In this document: positions 1 through 4,562 of the stretch, one piece after another
Layout of the letters: every line of letters starts with the position of its first letter
How positions within the stretch are numbered: position 1 is the stretch's first letter
Assembly (NCBI GenBank): GCA_003452695.1
Contig: DMNP01000069.1
Span: 1-7,096 of the forward strand
Length of the DNA stretch: 7,096 nt
Direction: 5' to 3'
From: Eggerthellaceae bacterium
Lineage (GTDB): Bacteria; Actinomycetota; Coriobacteriia; Coriobacteriales; Eggerthellaceae
The notes under the pieces: model-generated
Seen by the model: only the letters and a program-made list of their open reading frames with translations
The model's database searches: none
Told to the model about the DNA's origin: nothing
Made by a program: the position numbers and the translations under genes

Positions 1-108
1 ATCCCCTCTCCCCGCCCCCGCCGCCGGCCGGGCCGTGGGCAGTAACCACTACGGACCAAACGTCGCCGCAATTGTACGACTTCGATATTTCGGCGGCTAA
101 AAATGGGG

Positions 109-114
109 TATGAT
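109..114 (+). promoter_or_regulatory. Candidate -10 element for the MarR-like regulator
   Basis: TATGAT matches the bacterial -10 consensus at 5 of 6 positions, about 90 bp before the preferred TTG start at 203. The sequence 17 bp upstream (about 86-91, ATTTCG) is a poor -35 element. A better hexamer, TTGTAC at 72-77, is too far away. If the element is used, the transcript would begin near 121 and carry a leader of about 80 nt. The box overlaps an ATG at 110 that opens the same reading frame; that ATG would then not be transcribed as a start codon. The call rests on one hexamer. Confidence 0.3.
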
Positions 115-117
115 TTC

Positions 118-165
118 GCCGTTGAAAACAGCGGTCAATGCCGGCCGGCAGGCTGTAGCAACAGC
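118..165 (+). promoter_or_regulatory. Structured leader / possible operator upstream of the MarR-like gene
   Basis: Three inverted repeats follow one another within 48 bp. The first is CCGTTG-AAAA-CAGCGG at 119-134, a complete 6-bp stem if one G-U pair is allowed. The second is the perfect 12-bp palindrome TGCCGGCCGGCA at 139-150. The third is GCTGT-AGCA-ACAGC at 152-165, a perfect 5-bp stem. The heptamer AACAGCG also recurs directly at 127-133 and 160-166. The block lies between the candidate -10 box and the ribosome binding site. MarR-family proteins commonly bind palindromes near their own promoters, so autoregulation is a reasonable inference. An RNA-level role is also possible. No U tract follows any stem, so these are not obvious terminators. 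Confidence 0.4.
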
Positions 166-188
166 GCAATCGCACGCGAATCACACCG

Positions 189-196
189 AGGGGGAG
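189..196 (+). promoter_or_regulatory. Ribosome binding site that sets the TTG start at 203
   Basis: AGGGGGAG is a strong purine-rich Shine-Dalgarno-like sequence 6 nt before TTG at 203-205. The ATG at 110, which opens the same frame, has only a GGGG run directly against it and overlaps a candidate -10 box. The TTG start is therefore preferred. It removes 31 N-terminal residues that do not resemble the MarR fold. Confidence 0.65.
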
Positions 197-202
197 ATCC
201 GC

Positions 203-1048
203 TTGAAGCTTCGCTATCCGATAACATCGGAGCTGTTCACGTTCGTGCATGGCCTGAACCGTGCAGTCGAAATGGCATTGCGACGCGAATGCGACCTGAG
301 CGTCGTGCAGTACCGCGCGCTTTCATGCATGCGGCAAGCGGGCGAGCTGGAAGAAGGGAACATCGCGCACATCTTGGCAGTTGGCGCAAGCCAGCTTTCC
401 CAGGCGCTCGGGCCTCTGGCCGAATCCGGCTACGTTAAATCACGCACCTATCGCGGCCCAACGAAATTGTGGAGCCTTGCCGCAAAAGGCGACCGCAAGA
501 TAGAAGCCGCAGACGACGTGCTCGTGGATGCCTGCGTACAGGTATTCGGACCGCTCGGACCCGATCTCGGGGCTGCCATACGCACAGGGTCCATGCTCAC
601 GAACCAGCGACATGGCGTCGTGCGCATCGAAGGCGGACGCTTCTTCGAAGAGCATGCCTGCTTCGAGGCTTTTTTACAAGCCGAACGATTCACCAAAGAA
701 TCCACAGAATCGTTCGGACTGACCGAAACGGAGTTCCGCATCCTGTTCGAGCTGTTCTGCAAGGGACCCTCTTCGAAATCGGCAATCGCGCGCTCGCTCG
801 TGCTGGCGCCGTCGGTTGTTACCGACGCCTGTCGCTCGCTTGGCAACCGTGCCCTCGTCGAACAGTCTCGGATGCCCTCCGACAAACGCATGCATATGCT
901 GGCGCTTACGGAGCAAGGACGGAAACTAACGGAACAAGCCGCCATCCACGTAGACGATCGCGCCTTCGAAGACCTGCGGCCGTCGTCCGTGGACGAACGG
1001 GCCTTATACCAGCAAATGGCGGAGCTCTACGTTCAAGACAAGCGCTAA
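203..1048 (+). CDS. Tandem-domain MarR-family transcriptional regulator
   Basis: This is a predicted cytoplasmic DNA-binding regulator of 281 residues from the TTG start, about twice the usual MarR length of 140-150. Two winged-helix units are visible. The first (about residues 31-100) begins LSVVQYRAL and has a degenerate wing (RGPTKLWSLAAKG). The second (about 172-244) begins LTETEFRIL and carries the classical MarR wing signature SDKRMHMLALTEQG at 226-239. The matching L-S/T-x-x-Q/E-Y/F-R motifs at the start of each unit suggest duplication or fusion. MarR proteins normally bind palindromes as dimers, so one chain could act as a pseudo-dimer; that is inference. No ligand pocket can be named. 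The gene follows a structured leader that may be its operator and precedes the broken radical SAM gene on the same strand by 64 bp with no terminator seen, so the pair was probably co-transcribed. An in-frame start at ATG 110 (312 residues) is possible but less likely. Confidence 0.8.
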   Translation: MKLRYPITSELFTFVHGLNRAVEMALRRECDLSVVQYRALSCMRQAGELEEGNIAHILAVGASQLSQALGPLAESGYVKSRTYRGPTKLWSLAAKGDRKIEAADDVLVDACVQVFGPLGPDLGAAIRTGSMLTNQRHGVVRIEGGRFFEEHACFEAFLQAERFTKESTESFGLTETEFRILFELFCKGPSSKSAIARSLVLAPSVVTDACRSLGNRALVEQSRMPSDKRMHMLALTEQGRKLTEQAAIHVDDRAFEDLRPSSVDERALYQQMAELYVQDKR

Positions 1049-1112
1049 CCCGACGAAACTGCAGCCAACCGGGCGGGACGCAACGGCCAGATTCGCAAGT
1101 AGGACGGGAACC

Positions 1113-1887
1113 ATGGTAGAAGAAATCATGCGCGACAACTACGAAAGCCTGCCCAACGCGGCGTTCAGGCGATACGCCAAGACCCACGTGGACATCCAGG
1201 CCGATTTCGGCAAGGCAGTCGAGCAGTTCGGGCTTTGCCGCGAACCCGACAAGGATGCCTTCTGCCTTAAGGACCTGCGAAGGCGAGCCGCCCATTTGGC
1301 AAAGCTGGGGACAGAGGTCGCCAACGACTGCAAGAGCATCCATGCAGGATGGATATCGCCTTCATGCGTGGCCTGCCGCAAGGGCGTGGGCACCGAGACG
1401 TTCCTGGCATCCACGCAATGCCCGCGCAACTGCTATTTCTGCTTCAACCCCAACCAGGAAGACTACGAGTACTACCGAGACCACGTGCACGACATGGCTG
1501 CGGAATTCCAGCAACGCTACGATGCCGGCCTTCGGCATACCGACGTGGCCATTACGGGCGGCGAACCGCTGCTGCACCGCAGCCAGACGCTGGTATTCTG
1601 GGGGACTGCCCATAGCGGGCAGCGAACAGGCATGCCTGGATGTGCTGGAGTGGGCGATGCGGCAGGGCGTGCGCATGGGAGTGCACTACTGCAGCCTGGA
1701 AAACAAGCTGACCGGCCAGGTGTATCAGCAGAACAAGTTCGTGCCGTTGCTCGCACACGACGCGCCGAACATGCCCGTGGCCATCTGCTTCGCCATAGCC
1801 GAACAGCGCGCCGGCGAACCCGTCCTGCGCGAACTCATGCTGCAACGCACGACGCCCGCCTCGTTCGACTACGACACCGACCTGTAG
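1113..1887 (+). pseudogene. Radical SAM protein, disrupted by an internal deletion
   Basis: Two parts of one protein lie in different frames. The N-terminal part starts at ATG 1113, 5 nt after AGGACGG (1101-1107). It holds a CxxC pair at residues 85/88, the radical SAM cluster motif CxxxCxxC at 103/107/110 (CPRNCYFC), which binds the 4Fe-4S cluster, and GGEP at 149-152, the S-adenosylmethionine-contacting motif. This frame stays sensible to about 1598. From about 1591 the protein continues in the +1 frame with GLPIAGSEQACLDVL and HYCSLENKLTGQVYQQN, ending at TAG 1885-1887. The two parts total about 260 residues. Only about 10 residues separate GGEP from the C-terminal part, whereas a radical SAM barrel needs well over 100 more there. 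An internal deletion is therefore more likely than a one-base shift. The sequence TGGTATTC at 1591-1598 reads plausibly in both frames (LVF or WYS) and is the likely junction. The substrate is unknown. A sequencing or assembly error cannot be excluded. Confidence 0.75.
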
Positions 1888-1913
1888 CAAGGCCGGCGCC
1901 ACCAAACAACGTG

Positions 1914-1944
1914 CGGACAGCTCGTTTCGTTGAAGCGCTATACT
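1914..1944 (+). promoter_or_regulatory. Candidate promoter for the ChW/NlpC cell-wall hydrolase gene
   Basis: TATACT at 1939-1944 matches the -10 consensus at 5 of 6 positions. CGGACA at 1914-1919 matches the -35 consensus TTGACA at 4 of 6, but with a long 19-bp spacer. Transcription would begin near 1951, giving a leader of about 33 nt before GTG 1984. The box lies just after the radical SAM pseudogene ends, consistent with independent transcription of the hydrolase gene. Confidence 0.35.
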
Positions 1945-1972
1945 TGCGGAATGCATTCGAGTTTTCTATGTT

Positions 1973-1978
1973 GGAGGT
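1973..1978 (+). promoter_or_regulatory. Ribosome binding site that sets the GTG start at 1984
   Basis: GGAGGT is a near-perfect Shine-Dalgarno sequence 5 nt before GTG 1984-1986. It decides the start against the in-frame TTG 1930 and ATG 1951, neither of which has a comparable site. Starting at 1984 also puts the hydrophobic signal-peptide core directly at the N terminus. Confidence 0.8.
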
Positions 1979-1983
1979 GCCTG

Positions 1984-4275
1984 GTGCAACGGTGTTCCCT
2001 CTTTCTTTTTGCTGCAGCGCTGTGCGCATGCGTGATGTGCGTTCCTCAGGGGGCTTATGCTGCAGAGATCGGCAAGGCAGATGCGGCGCCCGCAAACGCA
2101 AGCGTTTCCAAGGAGCGCGTCGCCCCTGTTGAAAAGCAGGCTGCGTCGGCGCCTTCGTCCGTTTCCGTGAATGATGCAGACAGCGCTGCAAGCACGTCCC
2201 TGCAACCTTGCACGCCAACGCATCCTGGCGCCGAAACACAGACCGAGGCCGGCGCAAACGCAAAAGCCGCAGTTGTCGACGGCGCCGCAGAAAACCAAGC
2301 GTCTGAAACAGCAGACCGTGCCGACAGCGCCGAAAAAGCCAAAGGGGCCGATGGCTCCAGCGACGATGCAAACGCGCCCGTTTCAGTTCACGCGACCGAA
2401 GACGGCAACGACGCAAGCACGTCCGGCGCCGTCGCAGCCCCTGGCAGCCCTTCCGCCGCGGCAACGCAGGCACCACTGGAACCTCAAACGCCACAGAAAT
2501 CGCAGACGTCGCAGAAACCGCAAGCGACGCAGGCGGCCGCCATCTCGCCCGCCCCGAAAAAGACGACGCCCGCCGAATCTTCCCAACGCAAAACGCTGTC
2601 CGGCAAATCGGTCAGAGGCAGCCTGAAAACCGCTGCCCAAGAGGAGAACGCGACCACGGGCCAGGAAGAGGAGGCGGCCGCGAGCCAAGAACCGTCCGTT
2701 TCGTATCGCGCCTACGTGCAGCGCAAGGGCTGGCAAGCTGCCGTGACAAGCGGGACCATGGGCACGACGGGCAAGGCGCTTCGCCTGGAAGCCCTGAAGG
2801 TCGTTCTGAACGCGGGCACGTATGCCGGCGACGTTCAGGCTCAGGTACGGGTGCAAAACCTTGGCTGGCAAATCGTGAAATCGGGCGGCAAGATGGCGGG
2901 CACGAAAGACAAGAAACTGGGCATCCGCGCCCTGCGGCTTGCGCTGACCGGGGCCATATCGCGTTACTACGACATCGTCTACCGCGCCCACGTGCAAGAC
3001 ATCGGCTGGCAGAGCTGGGTGTCGAACGGTGCGTTGGCGGGCACGCTTGCCGATGCGCTGCGCGTGGAGGCCGTGGAAATAAAGCTGGTGAAGAAGGAAG
3101 CCCGCGCCAAAAAGGAGGGCGAGGGCCTGGTGGACGTGCGCTACCGAACGCGTTCGCAGAACGAAGGGTGGCAGGAAACCAAATCCTTCGCATCCGAGGC
3201 CGGCACCACGGGAAGCGGCTTGCGCCTGAAGAAGCTGCAGATCTGGCTGGATGCGGGCACGCTGAAAGGCAAGCTGCAGTACCGCGCGCACGTGCAGAAC
3301 AAGGGCTGGCTTCCCTGGGCCACGGCAGGCGAGAAAACCGGCGCCACCGGCAACCTGCGCGTCGAGGCTATAAAAATTCGCCTGCGGGGCGCCATGGCAA
3401 AGAAGTACGACGTCGTGTATGCGGCCCACGTGCAAGACATCGGCTGGCAGTACAAGCGATTCAACGGCAACACCGCGGGCACCACCGGCCAGGCGCGCCG
3501 CATCGAGGCCCTGTGGGTGAACCTGGTGAAGCGGTCGGAGCGCAGCGGCTGGTACGGAAGCGGCAAGAAATGGAAGTATTACCAGGACGGCAAGGCTCTG
3601 AAGCGCCAGTGGCTCGTTACCGGCGACTCTCCCATCCAGGCGAACCCCGGCACGCAGCGCTATTGGCTGGACAGAAAGGGCAATCTTGCCGTATCGCGGC
3701 TTATCAAGCCGAACACGGCGCGCGACAAGGGCAGCTGGCTGGCCTATGCCACGCCAGGGGGATACGCCTTCTGCGGAGGCATCTCGAAGATTTTGGGCAC
3801 GTGGTATTACGCATCCACGTTCGGGCGCCTTTCGAAAGTGGGAAACATCGGCAACAAGGTCGTCGAATACACGAAGTGGGCCATCGGCATCGCCAACGAC
3901 GACGCCCATGGATACAGCCAGCGCAACCGCCTGGGACCGGACTACGACTGCTCGTCGCTGGTCATTTCGGCGCTGAAAGCCGTCGGCTTCTTCGTGGGCG
4001 AGGCCATATACACCGGCAACATGGTAAGCGAGCTTACGAAGTACGGCTTCAGGTACTACACGGATTTAAGGAAGCTGCGCACAGGCGACATCCTGTGGGT
4101 GCACAACAACGCGCGCCAGCACACCGAGATATATCTGGGTGGCGGCCAGGTCGTGGGCGCCACGGGCAGCGAGACGGGCGGCATAGACGGCCTGACCGGC
4201 GACCAAACCGGCCGCGAGATCCGCATCGGAAACTACTACAACGCTCCCTGGATGGGCTTCCTGCGCGCATCGTAG
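1984..4275 (+). CDS. Secreted ChW-repeat cell-wall hydrolase (NlpC/P60-like)
   Basis: This is a predicted exported peptidoglycan hydrolase of 763 residues from GTG 1984. Residues 1-26 form a signal peptide: Arg3, the core LFLFAAALCACVMCV, and an AYA|AE cleavage site. Residues 27-239 are a low-complexity Ala/Ser/Thr/Pro/Gln linker, acidic at first and Lys/Arg-rich near its end. Residues 240-517 hold six ChW repeats, each with a Y/V-R-x-x-V/S-Q-x-x-G-W core and a GTTGxxLRLEAL-like end. Residues 520-622 contain a short aromatic segment (WKYYQDGKALKRQW) like wall-binding repeats. From about 622 the C terminus resembles NlpC/P60 papain-like amidases or peptidases: catalytic Cys656 in YDCSSL, His713 in HTEIYL, and GDQTGREI near the end, which recalls phage lysins of the Amidase_5 type. 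The known role of such domains is cutting the stem peptide or its amide link to muramic acid. The exact bond, and whether it serves self-remodelling or attack on rivals, cannot be read here. No sorting signal or membrane anchor is visible, so ChW repeats probably hold it at the surface. Confidence 0.85.
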   Translation: MQRCSLFLFAAALCACVMCVPQGAYAAEIGKADAAPANASVSKERVAPVEKQAASAPSSVSVNDADSAASTSLQPCTPTHPGAETQTEAGANAKAAVVDGAAENQASETADRADSAEKAKGADGSSDDANAPVSVHATEDGNDASTSGAVAAPGSPSAAATQAPLEPQTPQKSQTSQKPQATQAAAISPAPKKTTPAESSQRKTLSGKSVRGSLKTAAQEENATTGQEEEAAASQEPSVSYRAYVQRKGWQAAVTSGTMGTTGKALRLEALKVVLNAGTYAGDVQAQVRVQNLGWQIVKSGGKMAGTKDKKLGIRALRLALTGAISRYYDIVYRAHVQDIGWQSWVSNGALAGTLADALRVEAVEIKLVKKEARAKKEGEGLVDVRYRTRSQNEGWQETKSFASEAGTTGSGLRLKKLQIWLDAGTLKGKLQYRAHVQNKGWLPWATAGEKTGATGNLRVEAIKIRLRGAMAKKYDVVYAAHVQDIGWQYKRFNGNTAGTTGQARRIEALWVNLVKRSERSGWYGSGKKWKYYQDGKALKRQWLVTGDSPIQANPGTQRYWLDRKGNLAVSRLIKPNTARDKGSWLAYATPGGYAFCGGISKILGTWYYASTFGRLSKVGNIGNKVVEYTKWAIGIANDDAHGYSQRNRLGPDYDCSSLVISALKAVGFFVGEAIYTGNMVSELTKYGFRYYTDLRKLRTGDILWVHNNARQHTEIYLGGGQVVGATGSETGGIDGLTGDQTGREIRIGNYYNAPWMGFLRAS
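2701..3534 (+). repeat. Six ChW repeats arranged as two copies of a three-repeat unit
   Basis: The repeats begin at residues 240, 286, 333, 387, 433 and 479 of the hydrolase. Repeats 1-3 align with 4-6 at a spacing of 146-147 residues. The ends of 1 and 4 share a NAGT/DAGT linker, and the ends of 2 and 5 share GAxxxxYDxVY followed by AHVQDIGWQ. The ends of 3 and 6 share the start LVK; 3 then adds a Lys/Glu-rich spacer. An exact 27-bp DNA identity links the starts of repeats 3 and 6 (2986-3012 and 3424-3450, 438 bp apart). This points to duplication of a three-repeat block. Known ChW repeats (clostridial hydrophobic with conserved W) are extracellular and thought to mediate surface binding. 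Confidence 0.8.
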
Positions 4276-4325
4276 GCCCCAGGCGCAGTCCCCGTGCCGC
4301 AGGAAAACGGAATCGCCGGCGACAA
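4276..4325. other. Convergent intergenic gap, no clear terminator
   Basis: Two convergent genes end 50 bp apart here. An inverted repeat CTGCGC (4261-4266) / GCGCAG (4283-4288) straddles the hydrolase stop codon with a 16-nt loop. A 10-bp palindrome TCGCCGGCGA lies at 4313-4322. Neither is followed by a T tract on the + strand. On the - strand the palindrome is followed by TTCCGTTTTCC, but with no usable loop. Termination must use a weak hairpin, Rho, or sequence I cannot recognise. Confidence 0.3.
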
Positions 4326-4559
4326 TCACCCGAGCTGGCCTGGCCGAGAGGATGCGGGAGGTCGCTCGTCTTTCGGGCGAGCCGTGCAATTCGGGCAATC
4401 TGCGCAACTCGCACAACTTGTTGCGATGCAGGCCCCCTCTATGCGGTCGCCCGCATCGCAGCAACCGCCCGAGCGCTTCTTGGGGAAAAACGTTGCCTTC
4501 GCGGCAAGGGCCACGACGGCAATGACGATGGCGAGAATCACCCAGCTTGCAAAGTTCAC
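4326..4559 (-). CDS. FeoB-associated Cys-rich membrane protein
   Basis: This is a 77-residue small membrane protein encoded 3 bp after the feoB stop codon, starting at GTG 4559. Residues 6-25 form one hydrophobic segment (VILAIVIAVVALAAKATFF), followed by the positive cluster PKKR, which predicts a cytoplasmic C terminus. The tail has seven cysteines: 33, 34, 44, 49, 52, 55 and 58. The last four form a regular CxxCxxCxxC array. This layout fits the known family of short Cys-rich membrane proteins found next to feoB in many Firmicutes and other anaerobes. The family's molecular role is not settled; metal or redox binding at the transporter exit is an inference from the cysteines. The spacing implies translation coupled to feoB; no strong ribosome binding site is visible (GGAAGCGGG lies upstream). 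The Pro/Arg-rich last 19 residues look unstructured. Confidence 0.85.
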   Translation of the reverse strand: MNFASWVILAIVIAVVALAAKATFFPKKRSGGCCDAGDRIEGACIATSCASCADCPNCTARPKDERPPASSRPGQLG

Positions 4560-4562
4560 GAG

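Noticed and set aside
1..70. GC-rich inverted sequence near the left edge as a terminator of an upstream gene
   Set aside because: Candidate stems (around CGGCCGGGCCG) leave almost no loop and have no T tract, and no upstream gene end is visible.
110..202. N-terminal extension of the MarR-like protein from ATG 110
   Set aside because: The ATG overlaps a -10-like box and lacks a spaced ribosome binding site. The stretch is filled with inverted repeats, and TTG 203 has a strong site.
1599..2132. Continuation of the radical SAM N-terminal frame to 2132 (339-residue product)
   Set aside because: Residues after about 1598 are Arg/Ala/Thr-rich out-of-frame sequence, and the frame runs into the start of the hydrolase gene. 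The recognisable protein continues in the +1 frame.
2383..3909. Long antisense open frame (508 residues) opposite the hydrolase gene
   Set aside because: It has no recognisable domain and a GC-driven Arg/Leu/Ala composition, and it mirrors the well-supported sense gene.
4261..4288. Hairpin CTGCGC/GCGCAG as a terminator of the hydrolase gene
   Set aside because: The stem is only 6 bp with a 16-nt loop, overlaps the coding end and has no T tract.
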